Positions 1 through 8,304 are shown, counted from the first letter of the stretch. The stretch: 64,000 nucleotides of DNA from Pseudomonas salomonii (GCF_900107155.1 NZ_FNOX01000003.1:124001-188000), one strand, 5' to 3'. Program-made: numbers and translations. Notes: generated by a model not told the origin, from the sequence alone.

Positions 1-1
1 C

Positions 2-181
2 CTCGCCACTCTCGCCGGTTGCGCTTCGCCTACAGTGATCACCCTGAATGACGGTCGCGAAATCCAGGCCGTCGACACCCCTAAATACGACAAGGCTTCT
101 GGCTTCTACGAGTTCGAACAACTTGACGGCAAGCAGACCCGCATCAACAAGGATCAGGTTCGCACCGTTAAAGACCTGTAA
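2..181 (+). CDS. YgdI/YgdR-family small lipoprotein, 3' part
   Basis: Only the last 59 codons are inside the window; the start lies upstream of base 1. The visible part begins with a lipobox-like LAGC, so the signal peptide would be cleaved before this Cys and the mature protein lipid-anchored. The roughly 50-residue mature domain (ITLNDGRE.. through QVRTVKDL) matches the short SH3-like fold of the YgdI/YgdR (DUF903) family, whose function is unknown. The stop at 179-181 is followed by a strong hairpin, so this is probably the end of a transcript. Confidence 0.8.
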   Translation, partial: LATLAGCASPTVITLNDGREIQAVDTPKYDKASGFYEFEQLDGKQTRINKDQVRTVKDL

Positions 182-200
182 GTCTTAAGCGTTTGCCCAC

Positions 201-230
201 AAGGCCCGCCATGTGCGGGCCTTGTCGTTT
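201..230. terminator. Hairpin terminator between convergent genes
   Basis: A perfect 9-bp stem (AAGGCCCGC / GCGGGCCTT, 201-209 and 215-223) with a 5-nt loop, followed by TGTCGTTT. It sits between the lipoprotein gene and the convergent pseudouridine synthase and could serve both strands. Confidence 0.7.
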
Positions 231-237
231 CCGGCGG

Positions 238-1128
238 TTACCAGTCGAGGGTGATGCGGCTGCGAAACTCACGTTGTTCACCGGTCACCGGGTCGATAAA
301 GCGCACGCCCTGGGCCAGCAGTTTGAGCGGGTTGGCGTAGTCGTCCTCGGCATCCTTGAGCACGTCGGGGTAGAACGGGTCGTTGCAGATACTCGCCCCC
401 AGCGCCGTCATGTGTACACGCAACTGGTGCTTCTTGCCGGTCACGGGGAACAGGCCATAGCGCCACAGATCGCCATTTTTCTCGCGCACTTGCACCGCCG
501 TTTCGGTGTTGCTGGCGCCCGGCCCTTCCTGCATGCGAAAGAACGGCTGGCCATCGACCAGGCGGCTTTTATGCACCAGTGGGAAGGTCCGGTCGGGTAA
601 AGCCGGAGCAATGGCTTCGTAGAATTTATCGATGCGCCGTGTGGGAAACAGCTGCTGATACGCCGACCGGGTTTGCGGGTTGGCCGAGAACAGCACCAGC
701 CCCGCCGTGTGGCGATCAATACGATGCAAGGGCACCAGCGCGGGGTTGTCCAGGCGACGAATCAGGCGGCGCAACAGGGTTTGCTCAACGTATTCGCCGG
801 CCGGGGTCACCGGCAGAAAGTGCGGTTTGTCGGCCACCACCAAGTGCTCATCGGCGTACAGAATGGTTTCCTGAACCGGGATCACCTTCTCATTCGGCAC
901 TTCGCGGAAATAATAAATGCACAGGCCTTCCTTGTAGGCGAGGTCCAGGCTGATTGGCTGGCCATTGATGTCCAAGACACGGCCACGGGCGACGCGGTCC
1001 AGCCACTGCTCACGGCCAATCGCCGGGAAGTGCTCGCACAGGCAATCGAGCACCGTCGCCCAGGGGCCGGGCGGCAGGTACAAGGTGCTGGCTTGATGCT
1101 GGGACGCAGAGAAAGCGGATGTGGACAT
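238..1128 (-). CDS. RluA-family RNA pseudouridine synthase
   Basis: A 296-residue pseudouridine synthase of the RluA superfamily, which isomerises uridine to pseudouridine in rRNA or tRNA. The catalytic motif HRIDRHTAGLVLF near the middle carries the conserved Asp. The family's C-terminal elements are present (GKKHQLRVHM for the RLR-type motif, then GASICNDPFYP). The N-terminal 80 residues are compatible with an S4-like segment, but I cannot confirm that. The start is the ATG at 1128. The substrate base cannot be told from sequence; the overall form is closer to RluA-like proteins of unassigned target than to RluC or RluD. Confidence 0.88.
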   Translation of the reverse strand: MSTSAFSASQHQASTLYLPPGPWATVLDCLCEHFPAIGREQWLDRVARGRVLDINGQPISLDLAYKEGLCIYYFREVPNEKVIPVQETILYADEHLVVADKPHFLPVTPAGEYVEQTLLRRLIRRLDNPALVPLHRIDRHTAGLVLFSANPQTRSAYQQLFPTRRIDKFYEAIAPALPDRTFPLVHKSRLVDGQPFFRMQEGPGASNTETAVQVREKNGDLWRYGLFPVTGKKHQLRVHMTALGASICNDPFYPDVLKDAEDDYANPLKLLAQGVRFIDPVTGEQREFRSRITLDW

Positions 1129-1199
1129 GCAATGCTCGAAACCTGGATAAACCGGCTGGCATTATCCCGCATGGAGCACGATTGAGCCTAGGGCGGATC

Positions 1200-1535
1200 T
1201 CAGGCCTTGGCCAATTGCGCTCGCAACACCGGCGAGGCGCTGGCCGCCTCGGTAAATTCCTTGAGCCAGCGCAACACGTCCACCGCTTCCCAGCGGCCGG
1301 GATCGTAGAGCGCGTACAACAAGCCCTGATAACCCACCACATCCAGCTGCTTGTGATAACCGGCGCGCTGGAACAAAGCCTCGATTTCAGCAAAGCAGGT
1401 ATTGAAATGCACTTTGTTAAACGGCGTCTTGCCTTCCGTGACCAGGCCGTCGAGGCGCAGCTCGTTCACCGCGTCGCGCACGACGTCGGCGGACATGCGA
1501 TTGACGCTGCTTTTCAGTTGTTCAACATTCACCAC
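1200..1535 (-). CDS. Conserved hypothetical protein, 111 aa
   Basis: A small soluble protein with no signal peptide or membrane segment. It starts at a GTG (1535) preceded by a good ribosome site (AGAGGGA, 6 nt spacing). The N-terminal half (KSSVNRMSADVVRDAVNEL) is helical and could be a small DNA- or protein-binding domain, but I do not recognise the family. The Trp/Tyr-rich C-terminal half (YALYDPGRWEAVDVLRWL) suggests a folded domain rather than a chance ORF. It is transcribed in the same direction as the pseudouridine synthase 72 bp downstream. Confidence 0.6.
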   Translation of the reverse strand: MVNVEQLKSSVNRMSADVVRDAVNELRLDGLVTEGKTPFNKVHFNTCFAEIEALFQRAGYHKQLDVVGYQGLLYALYDPGRWEAVDVLRWLKEFTEAASASPVLRAQLAKA

Positions 1536-1652
1536 GGGCGTTCCCTCTATTCAATCGCTGTACAAACATACAGTAACGCAATATTTGGAAACTCGCCATC
1601 GCGAAAACGCGCCCGTGCGATCAAGCCCCCCCGTACAGGACAGTGGGTCTGC

Positions 1653-2564
1653 TCAGAGGTTCTGCAACTGAGCACTGATGCGCTGGCAATTGCTGCGCAG
1701 CACCTCCACAAAGTGGAGGACGCTGGACGATTCGGGGCGGTGCAACGGCCGTACGACACTCACACAGTAAGAGATCGAATGGGAAAAACGCCGGATCTGC
1801 AAACCTCTGCCCACATAGTCCAGCGCAGTGAGTGGATTGACGATTGCAACGCCGACACCCAGGTTGACGGTCGCACACACAGCGCTGGCGTTATGCGTTT
1901 CCACCACCAGCCGTCTCTCAATACCGGCCTGGTGAAAGATCGCGTCGGTTTTGATCCTGTAGGGGTCATCCGCCGCCAGGTAAACAAAATTCTGCCCATT
2001 GAAGTCCTCTGGTGTGAGAACTGCTTTTGCATTGAGCGCATGGTGAGACGGCAAGACACACACCACATCAAGGTTTAACAAGGTTTCGCTGTGGGTTCCA
2101 GGTGGCGTCTCAAGGGTTTCAGTCAGCCCCAAATGGTAACGCTGAGCCGTCAGTGACTCTTCCAGAGCGGGAGATTCCTGCGGCGTGACATTGATGCTGA
2201 CACCCGGGAATTTACTACAAAAATCCTGGCACACCTGCGGCAGCAAGGCATTCGAAAACGCCGGCTGGCAGGTCAGCGAAATTTGCCCATGGCGAAAGTA
2301 CCGGATCGCCTCAGCAGCGTTCTTGACGCGCGCCAGGCCTACATAGCTGCGCTGAACTTCATCGAAGAGCATCAGGCCATGCTCGGTGGGTATCAGTTTT
2401 GCGCCCGCGCGTTTGAACAAGGTCAACTGAGTCAAGGTTTCAAACCGACTCAGCTCGCGGCTGATAGTGGGCTGCGAGGTATGCAGGAGAGCAGCGGCAG
2501 CGGTTGCACTGCCGGTGGTCATCACCGCCCAGAACACTTCCACATGGCGAAAACTGAAATTCAT
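1653..2564 (-). CDS. lysR: LysR-type regulator, LysR (lysA activator) subgroup
   Basis: A 303-residue LysR-type regulator with an N-terminal winged helix (residues 1-60: TGSATAAAALLHTSQPTISR) and a periplasmic-binding-like effector domain. The N-terminus resembles E. coli LysR, the activator of lysA (shared HTSQPT.SRELSRFE and DEVQRSYVGL). It is divergent from a lysA gene across 166 bp, the classic lysR-lysA arrangement, so it probably controls that gene and itself. I place the start at the ATG at 2564 because the N-terminus then matches the family; an alternative start lies four codons upstream. Confidence 0.85.
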   Translation of the reverse strand: MNFSFRHVEVFWAVMTTGSATAAAALLHTSQPTISRELSRFETLTQLTLFKRAGAKLIPTEHGLMLFDEVQRSYVGLARVKNAAEAIRYFRHGQISLTCQPAFSNALLPQVCQDFCSKFPGVSINVTPQESPALEESLTAQRYHLGLTETLETPPGTHSETLLNLDVVCVLPSHHALNAKAVLTPEDFNGQNFVYLAADDPYRIKTDAIFHQAGIERRLVVETHNASAVCATVNLGVGVAIVNPLTALDYVGRGLQIRRFSHSISYCVSVVRPLHRPESSSVLHFVEVLRSNCQRISAQLQNL

Positions 2565-2730
2565 GAGCAAACCCACGCACTGAATTGAATGGGTGGAACC
2601 ATATCAGAAATGAATAGATGGCCATCATTTTGATATTTTTTCTTTATTTTTTCGCCATGCACACTTGCATCGTCTGCGCTGAGAAAGTTGTCAGTGCGTT
2701 TAGTTGGCCTCATCCAATCGAGGTAGGAAG

Positions 2731-4053
2731 ATGGATCATTTTAATTTTATCAACGGCCATTTACATGCAGAACAAGTGGATGTACGTGCCATTGTCGAAC
2801 AGCACGGTAGCCCTGTTTATCTCTATTCAGCACAGTCGCTGAAAAATCACTATGCCGTAGTCCAAAAAGCATTTTCTGCACTGTCGCCTTTGATTTGCTT
2901 CTCGGTAAAAAGCTGCAGCAATCTCAGCGTCCTCAAGCTGCTGGTCGATCAAGGTTCCGGCCTTGACGTGGTCAGTGGCGGTGAACTGTACCGGGCACTG
3001 ATGGCAGGCGTGACCGCAGACAAGATAGTGTTCGCGGGTGTCGGCAAGTCCCGTGAAGAAATCAGCTATGCCGTTGACGTGGGCGTGTTCCTTTTTAATG
3101 TGGAGTCCGAGGCAGAGCTGCTGCGCCTGGATGCGATCGCGTCGGCGGCCGGCAAGCGGGTAAAGGTGGCCATTCGGGTCAATCCCGATGTGGCGGATGC
3201 CGGCACCCATGAGAAAACAGCCACCGGCGGCCGCCAGACAAAATTTGGCATACCGATTGAACGCGCCTATGAACTGTTTGCCCCAAAGCGTTACGCGAGC
3301 GTCGATGTCGTTGGCATTCATATTCATCTCGGGTCCCCGATCCCGTCGGCCCACACCTACGTGTCTGCCATCGACAAGATTGAAGACATGGTCAACCGGC
3401 TTCAGGCCGCTGACTGCTCGATTGAGTTCATCAATATCGGCGGAGGTTTTCCAGCGCAATACGGCAACGAAAGTAATCCCGTCTGCTCATTGACTGAAAC
3501 GGGCGCGCTTATTTGCGAGCGTCTGCAAGAACTGAAACGTCGTGGTCTGCGCTTCATCATTGAGCCGGGCCGTTCGATCAGCGCGAACGCGGGCGTTTTA
3601 CTCACCACGGTCGAGTACATCAAACAAGGCTGGGACCGCAAGATTGCGATTGTTGATGCGGGTATGAATGTTCTGCTGCGCCCCACTTTATACGGCGCGA
3701 ATCACGTCATCTGGCCAACCCGATTTGGCAATTTTTCCGGCCATTGGACGGCATTGAGCGAGAGCGTCCGTATCGCGGGAGGCGCGCCCCTGGAAGAAAT
3801 CGACATTGTTGGCCCCATTTGTGAAACCGGCGATCACTTCGCATTAGGTCGGCCTTTGCCCGTCCTGGAAGACGCAAGCTTATTGGCGATTTTCTCATGT
3901 GGCGCTTATGGGATGAGCATGGCCAGCCAATACAACTCCCGAGGGCGCCCGCCAGAAGTGCTGGTGGAGGGAGCACACGCCACACTGATACGGCGGCGCG
4001 AATCACACGATGACTTGGTCGCGCATGAGCGCTGCGGTCTGGAGAACACTTAA
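2731..4053 (+). CDS. lysA: Diaminopimelate decarboxylase (lysR-linked copy)
   Basis: A 440-residue PLP-dependent fold-III decarboxylase that converts meso-diaminopimelate to lysine. Lys60 in CFSVKSCSN is the PLP lysine. Other signatures are IGGGFPAQYG, the EPGR phosphate-binding motif, and CETGD supplying the inter-subunit catalytic Cys. The ATG at 2731 follows GAGGTAGGAAG; the reading frame also opens at a TTG 27 nt upstream. Pseudomonads normally carry lysA beside dapF and cyaY and without its own regulator. This copy, divergent from a LysR gene and with an unusual insert (TATGGRQTKFG), looks like a second lysA, possibly for lysine or a related amino acid under separate control. Family call is secure; the paralogue role is inference. 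Confidence 0.88.
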   Translation: MDHFNFINGHLHAEQVDVRAIVEQHGSPVYLYSAQSLKNHYAVVQKAFSALSPLICFSVKSCSNLSVLKLLVDQGSGLDVVSGGELYRALMAGVTADKIVFAGVGKSREEISYAVDVGVFLFNVESEAELLRLDAIASAAGKRVKVAIRVNPDVADAGTHEKTATGGRQTKFGIPIERAYELFAPKRYASVDVVGIHIHLGSPIPSAHTYVSAIDKIEDMVNRLQAADCSIEFINIGGGFPAQYGNESNPVCSLTETGALICERLQELKRRGLRFIIEPGRSISANAGVLLTTVEYIKQGWDRKIAIVDAGMNVLLRPTLYGANHVIWPTRFGNFSGHWTALSESVRIAGGAPLEEIDIVGPICETGDHFALGRPLPVLEDASLLAIFSCGAYGMSMASQYNSRGRPPEVLVEGAHATLIRRRESHDDLVAHERCGLENT

Positions 4054-4102
4054 GGCGCTTGAACAACCAAAACCTGGTGGTCAGCAAGCCACCGGGCTCA
4101 CG

Positions 4103-4339
4103 CTATTTAAGGAAGTTGACCACCTGCTCGGTCTCGAACGGCCAATCCAGCTCCGCCCCGGTATCCAGGCGCCGAAGCACCGGGATGCGCAGCCCGTAGA
4201 CGTCGGTGAGGTCGGCAGGGTCGGTGATATCCACCAACTCCACCATCAACCCGTGTTCGACGAGCGGCATGATTTCGGCTTCAGCAAGCTCACAAAGATG
4301 GCAACCCAGGGTGCCGAACAACTGGCATTCAGGCAGCAT
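4103..4339 (-). CDS. Glutaredoxin-like protein (DUF836)
   Basis: A 78-residue thioredoxin-fold protein with the redox motif CHLC at residues 13-16 and the conserved cis-proline context RIPVLRR. These are typical of the short Glutaredoxin_2/DUF836 family, probable cytosolic thiol oxidoreductases of undefined partner. It is convergent with lysA and lies 89 bp downstream of the ammonium transporter gene on the same strand, so read-through co-expression is possible. Confidence 0.78.
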   Translation of the reverse strand: MLPECQLFGTLGCHLCELAEAEIMPLVEHGLMVELVDITDPADLTDVYGLRIPVLRRLDTGAELDWPFETEQVVNFLK

Positions 4340-4428
4340 GGCAAATGGACCCGATCAAAAACAGGCCTCCATTCTAAGCCCACCCACCTGACGGTGGCGA
4401 GCGAGCCAGCCGGTTGCCAGGCGGCTGA

Positions 4429-5637
4429 TCAATCCTGGCTGACCGCGCCAATCTTGTGGATCGACAAATCCGCGCCGTAATACTCTTGCTCCTGACTCAG
4501 GCGTAGCCCATGCACACGCTTGATCACGCCGTACACCAGCAAACCACCGCCCAGCGCAACGGCCACACCCAGTGCAGTGCCGATCAACTGGCTGATCAGG
4601 CTGACGCCGCCCAGGCCACCGAGTGCGGTCTGGCCAAAGATGCCGCAGGCAATGCCGCCCCACACGCCGCACAGGCCATGCAGCGGCCATACGCCCAGCA
4701 CGTCGTCGATCTTCCAGCGATCCTGGGCGGCGATAAAGCACCACACGAACAAACCACCGGCGATCACACCGGTGAGCAGCGCGCCCACCGGGTGCATCAG
4801 GTCGGAGCCGGCGCAAATCGCCACCAGCCCGGCCAGCGGGCCGTTGTGCAAGAAGCCTGGGTCGTTGCGGCCGATCACCAAGGCTGCGACCGTGCCGCCG
4901 ACCATCGCCATCAGTGAGTTGACGGCGACGAGGCCGCTGACACCATTGAGGGTTTGCGCACTCATCACGTTAAAGCCGAACCAGCCGACGATTAGAATCC
5001 ACGAACCCAACGCCAGGAACGGAATGCTCGAAGGCGCAAACGCGACCAGCCGCCCTTCTCTGTAGCGCCCATTACGCGGGCCCAACAGCAGCACCGCCGC
5101 CAGCGCCAGCCAGCCGCCCATGGCGTGCACCACCACCGAGCCGGCAAAGTCATGGAAGCTGGCGCCAAAGCGCGCGAGCAACCAGGCTTGCAGGCCAAAA
5201 TTGCCGTTCCACACCATGCCTTCGAAAAACGGGTAGATAAACGCCACGATCAGCGCGGTGGCACACAATTGCGGGGCGAACTTGGCGCGCTCGGCAATGC
5301 CGCCGGAAATGATCGCCGGGATCGCTGCTGCGAAGGTCAACAGAAAGAAGAACTTCACCAGGCCATAGCCGTGATCGGCGCTGATCACCGCGGCCGGCTG
5401 CATAAAGCTCACACCGTAGGAGATCCAATAGCCTATAAAGAAATAAGCCAGGGTCGAGATGGCGAAGTCACTGAGGATTTTCGACAGGGCGTTGACCTGG
5501 TTTTTCTGGCGCACGGTGCCGACTTCCAGGAACGCGAAGCCGGCGTGCATGGCCAGGACCATGACCGCACCAATCAGGATAAACAGGGTGTTGGAGCTGT
5601 GGACGAGGGTGTCCACTGCGCTTTGCAAATTTTCCAT
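4429..5637 (-). CDS. amtB: Ammonium transporter Amt
   Basis: A polytopic membrane protein of 402 residues with about eleven hydrophobic segments that conducts ammonium/ammonia across the inner membrane. The pore twin histidines are visible as HAMGG (about residue 158) and PLHGLCGVWGG. The family signatures FAFLEVG and GGIAERAKF are also present. I chose the start at 5637 (MENLQSAV) rather than 13 codons upstream because it gives the usual N-terminus. No glnK lies next to it, unlike most amtB loci, so this may be a second, stand-alone Amt. I found no convincing sigma-54 promoter upstream. Confidence 0.9.
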   Translation of the reverse strand: MENLQSAVDTLVHSSNTLFILIGAVMVLAMHAGFAFLEVGTVRQKNQVNALSKILSDFAISTLAYFFIGYWISYGVSFMQPAAVISADHGYGLVKFFFLLTFAAAIPAIISGGIAERAKFAPQLCATALIVAFIYPFFEGMVWNGNFGLQAWLLARFGASFHDFAGSVVVHAMGGWLALAAVLLLGPRNGRYREGRLVAFAPSSIPFLALGSWILIVGWFGFNVMSAQTLNGVSGLVAVNSLMAMVGGTVAALVIGRNDPGFLHNGPLAGLVAICAGSDLMHPVGALLTGVIAGGLFVWCFIAAQDRWKIDDVLGVWPLHGLCGVWGGIACGIFGQTALGGLGGVSLISQLIGTALGVAVALGGGLLVYGVIKRVHGLRLSQEQEYYGADLSIHKIGAVSQD

Positions 5638-5674
5638 GGAGGTTGGCAGGCCTGCATTCAAGGCAAAAAGCACC

Positions 5675-5753
5675 AAAGCGGTTCAAGCCGGGGTTACGCG
5701 CACTAAATTGGCACCCGCGGCCCCACCCCTCTTGAGGAGGCGTGAACCGCTTT
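5675..5753. repeat. 11-bp inverted repeat upstream of amt
   Basis: AAAGCGGTTCA (5675-5685) and TGAACCGCTTT (5743-5753) are perfect inverted copies 57 nt apart in the 373-bp gap between the divergent amt and DUF883 genes. They could pair in the amt leader RNA or bind a regulator; nothing else in the sequence decides between these. The rest of this gap holds only the candidate promoter at 5921. Confidence 0.4.
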
Positions 5754-5920
5754 AGCGCAGCGATCAACACAACGGGCCGTTGCCGACAGGGTTTTTCCGC
5801 GAGTTTGTGTGATTTAGGGTAAGGTTTTTCCAGGCATTGGCCTCGATCCGCCCTGACTCGGCGCAAGCCCAAGGGCCTGCGCACCAAGGCAAAGCAAAAG
5901 CTGTACCAGACAATTGAAGT

Positions 5921-5949
5921 GAACCTTCACCGAAGCCGGTGACTCGAAA
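5921..5949 (+). promoter_or_regulatory. Candidate AlgU (sigma-22)-type promoter for DUF883 operon
   Basis: GAACCT (5921-5926), a 17-nt spacer and TCGAAA (5944-5949) resemble the AlgU/RpoE consensus GAACTT-N16/17-TCTGA. The position 62 nt before the DUF883 start is suitable, and such genes are commonly part of envelope or general stress regulons. One base differs from the -35 consensus and the -10 match is partial, so this is a candidate only. Confidence 0.35.
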
Positions 5950-6010
5950 ACTCATCTACACAAACCACGCACACTCAGACATACAGAATCAGCCAATCAC
6001 GGAGATACCC

Positions 6011-6325
6011 ATGGCCAGAAGAACTGCTAAGACTGCTCAAGAAATACTGATGGCGGATTTCCAAACCCTGGTCAGTGACACCGAAAAGTTGCTCGACGAC
6101 ACCGCCGTACTCGCTGGTGACCAGGCCGATGAGCTGCGCAGCAAGATTCACGAAAGCCTGCTCAAAGCCCGTGAAACCCTGCAACTGACCGAAGATTCCC
6201 TGCGTGAACGCGGCCAGGCGGCGGTCACGGCCACCGAAGATTACGTGCAGGCCAACCCTTGGCAGTCGGTGGGCATTGCCGCCGGCGTGGGCTTCCTGAT
6301 TGGTCTGCTGGCTACAAGGCGCTAA
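6011..6325 (+). CDS. DUF883 (ElaB/YqjD-type) membrane-anchored protein
   Basis: A protein of 104 residues. Residues 1-80 form a charged amphipathic helix (SDTEKLLDDTAVLAGDQ..), followed by one C-terminal membrane segment (SVGIAAGVGFLIGLLATRR). This is the ElaB/YqjD/YgaM layout; in E. coli YqjD is a stationary-phase inner-membrane protein reported to associate with ribosomes. The start ATG follows GGAGA at 6001. It is the first gene of a three-gene operon with the YqjE-like and YqjK-like genes, mirroring E. coli yqjD-yqjE-yqjK. Confidence 0.85.
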   Translation: MARRTAKTAQEILMADFQTLVSDTEKLLDDTAVLAGDQADELRSKIHESLLKARETLQLTEDSLRERGQAAVTATEDYVQANPWQSVGIAAGVGFLIGLLATRR

Positions 6326-6330
6326 CTATC

Positions 6331-6720
6331 ATGTCTATCGGCGAAACCGGCTCGTCCACGGGCACAAGTTCCACTTCACGACGCCTGGGCGCAGCCGTTC
6401 TGGGCTTGCTGCACAGCCACGTCGAATTATTTGGCATCGAGTTGCAGGAACAGAAGGCCCGCACCGTGAGCCTGCTGTTGTTTGCAGGGTTGGCGCTGGT
6501 GTTTGCCCTGTTATTGCTGGTGGGGCTGTCGACGCTGGTGATGATCCTGGTGTGGGACACCGGTTACCGCCTGACCGGGATCATTTGCCTCTGCGTGTTC
6601 TACAGCCTGGCTGCGGCCTTCTGTGGGGTGCGTTTGAAAGCGGCGGTGTTCGATGAGTCCACGCCCTTCCATGCCACCCTCGAAGAGCTGGCCAATGATC
6701 GGGAGCGCCTGCTGCCATGA
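6331..6720 (+). CDS. YqjE-type inner-membrane protein (phage-holin superfamily name)
   Basis: A protein of 129 residues with a short polar N-terminus and two adjacent membrane segments (about residues 47-70 and 78-102), then a polar tail. It belongs to the group often named 'phage holin family protein' (YqjE, PF07332). There is no phage context, so it is not a lysis holin. It begins 5 nt after the DUF883 stop, and its stop overlaps the next start (ATGA), which indicates translational coupling. Probably an envelope-stress accessory; molecular function unknown. Confidence 0.8.
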   Translation: MSIGETGSSTGTSSTSRRLGAAVLGLLHSHVELFGIELQEQKARTVSLLLFAGLALVFALLLLVGLSTLVMILVWDTGYRLTGIICLCVFYSLAAAFCGVRLKAAVFDESTPFHATLEELANDRERLLP

Positions 6721-7049
6721 GCATGACTGAAATCCCGCAAAACACCTCGCGCCGGGAAATGCGCAAGGCGTTGATTCGCCTGCGCATGGAAATGCATCGC
6801 CAGGAGATCCGTCACGAGTCCCAGCAACTGATGGCGCCGCTGAACAAAATGCGCGACATGCGCCACAACTGGCAAGACAGCCTGGGCATCAAGCACGCGC
6901 CGCTGTGGGGCGTGGCGGCGGTGACCCTGATGGGCTTTTTTACCGGCAAGGGCGCCAAGGGCGGCGGCATCAGCAGCCTGACGCGCCTGGTGCGGCTGGG
7001 TGCCGGTTTGATCCCGCTGATCAAATTGGCCATGCAGCGTAAAGGCTGA
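6717..7049 (+). CDS. Conserved protein, third gene of DUF883 operon (YqjK position)
   Basis: A protein of 110 residues. The N-terminal half is a basic helix rich in Arg/Met/Gln (RREMRKALIRLRMEMHRQE). It is followed by two short weakly hydrophobic stretches (PLWGVAAVTLMGFF and LVRLGAGLIPLIKLAMQ) that could associate with the membrane. It overlaps the preceding gene by 4 nt and is followed by a terminator at 7082. The operon position corresponds to E. coli yqjK; I call it by context, since sequence similarity to YqjK is not obvious. Confidence 0.7.
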   Translation: MSMTEIPQNTSRREMRKALIRLRMEMHRQEIRHESQQLMAPLNKMRDMRHNWQDSLGIKHAPLWGVAAVTLMGFFTGKGAKGGGISSLTRLVRLGAGLIPLIKLAMQRKG

Positions 7050-7081
7050 AGCTGGCTGGCTGCATTCTTGCAAACAGAATT

Positions 7082-7116
7082 GGCCCGGCCCTCGTGATTG
7101 AGGTCCGGGCCTTTTT
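7082..7116 (+). terminator. Rho-independent terminator of DUF883 operon
   Basis: A 12-bp stem with one mismatch (GGCCCGGCCCTC / GAGGTCCGGGCC) and a 6-nt loop, followed directly by TTTTT. It lies 33 nt after the operon stop and before the EAL gene. Confidence 0.88.
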
Positions 7117-7140
7117 CGCCAGCTCTGTTAAGGAGGCCCC

Positions 7141-8304
7141 GTGATCGACGGGCAACCGCTCGCCTGCTTCCAACCCTTCATCGACACCGCCACCGGACGC
7201 ATTGCCGGCGTCGAAGCCCTGGGCCGCCTGCGTCAGGCCGATGGTCACTTGCAGTCGGTGGGCCCGCTGTTTGCCGACCCGCGCACACCGGGCGTGGCCC
7301 TGCGCCGCCTGGACCGGCAGATCCGCGAAAACGCCTTGAGCCGCCTGCATGAAGCACCCGTCGACTGGTTTCTGAGCCTGAATATCTCACCCCGCTGGAT
7401 CAACCGCCTGCGCCCTGGCCAAGCCTTGCCCAGCCTGAAACAAGTGCAGGCCCACAACGTCGATCCGCGGCGCATTGTGTTTGAAATCACCGAACTGGGC
7501 GGCGACATCCAGCGCCTGGCCGAGGTGGTCGCACGCTATCGAGAGGCCGGCGCACGCATCGCCATCGATGACTTCGGCGCCGGCTATTCGCAACTCGACC
7601 GCGTACTGGCGCTGCAGCCGGATATTCTCAAGCTCGACATGCGCCTGTTCCAGGAAGCCGCTAAAGGCGGGCCGAGCAGTGACGTGGTGCGGGCACTGGC
7701 GCAAATGGCCGAAAAAACCGGCTGCTGGATCATCGCCGAGGGCGTGGAAACCGAGGCGCAACTGAATTTTGCCCTGGAGTGCGGCGCGCGTTATGTGCAG
7801 GGTTTTCTGTTCGCCCAGGCCCAACTGGACTGGTTTGCCACTGATGCATTCGTAGCGCGCTTTGCCCAACTGCGCAGGGTTTACGTACAGCACAAACTCG
7901 CCGAGCGTGGCCGTGTGATGCAGTTGCGCGTGCAATTGGCCGAGCTGATGAGCATCCTGCAACGCTGGGCACAGGCCCGCGCGCCGCTCGATCAGTTGCC
8001 CCAATTACCGGACTTTCCATGGCTGCTGCGCTTTTACCAGTGCGACCGCCATGGCACCCAGCTGACGCCCAACTTCGAGTGGCGCCAGGATGCCTGGCAG
8101 GCCGACAGCCGCTACCTGGGCCACAACTGGTCATGGCGGCCGTATTTCTATTACCTGCTCGCCGAAGGCTGGGAGGAGCGGCGCCTGACCCTGTCGTCGA
8201 CCTACCGCGACGCCACCACCAACCAGTATTGCCTCACTGCCGGACAGTTCTTTGATAACGGTCAGCGCTTGCTGTTAATCGATATCGATGCGGCCGGCCT
8301 GTAG
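7141..8304 (+). CDS. EAL-domain c-di-GMP phosphodiesterase with YkuI-like C-terminal domain
   Basis: A protein of 387 residues that starts at GTG after a strong AAGGAGG. Residues 10-250 form an EAL domain with the catalytic set intact: VEAL, the LNIS Asn, FEITE, DDFGAGYS, LKLDM with Lys, AEGVET and YVQGF. Hydrolysis of c-di-GMP is therefore predicted. Residues about 255-385 form a second domain resembling the YkuI C-terminal PAS-like sensor (FYQCDRHGTQL.. WRPYFYYL.. STYRD). There is no membrane segment, so it is a cytosolic enzyme with a ligand-sensing C-terminus. It lies alone between a terminator and dgt. Confidence 0.88.
   Translation: MIDGQPLACFQPFIDTATGRIAGVEALGRLRQADGHLQSVGPLFADPRTPGVALRRLDRQIRENALSRLHEAPVDWFLSLNISPRWINRLRPGQALPSLKQVQAHNVDPRRIVFEITELGGDIQRLAEVVARYREAGARIAIDDFGAGYSQLDRVLALQPDILKLDMRLFQEAAKGGPSSDVVRALAQMAEKTGCWIIAEGVETEAQLNFALECGARYVQGFLFAQAQLDWFATDAFVARFAQLRRVYVQHKLAERGRVMQLRVQLAELMSILQRWAQARAPLDQLPQLPDFPWLLRFYQCDRHGTQLTPNFEWRQDAWQADSRYLGHNWSWRPYFYYLLAEGWEERRLTLSSTYRDATTNQYCLTAGQFFDNGQRLLLIDIDAAGL

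Noticed and set aside
5638..5760. Sigma-54 promoter for amt
   Set aside because: No GG-N10-GC pair of the right spacing exists on the minus strand; the nearest GG/GC pairs are two bases too close.
6331..6720. Prophage holin
   Set aside because: The 'holin' label comes from a superfamily name. The gene sits in a DUF883/YqjE/YqjK operon and no phage gene is nearby.
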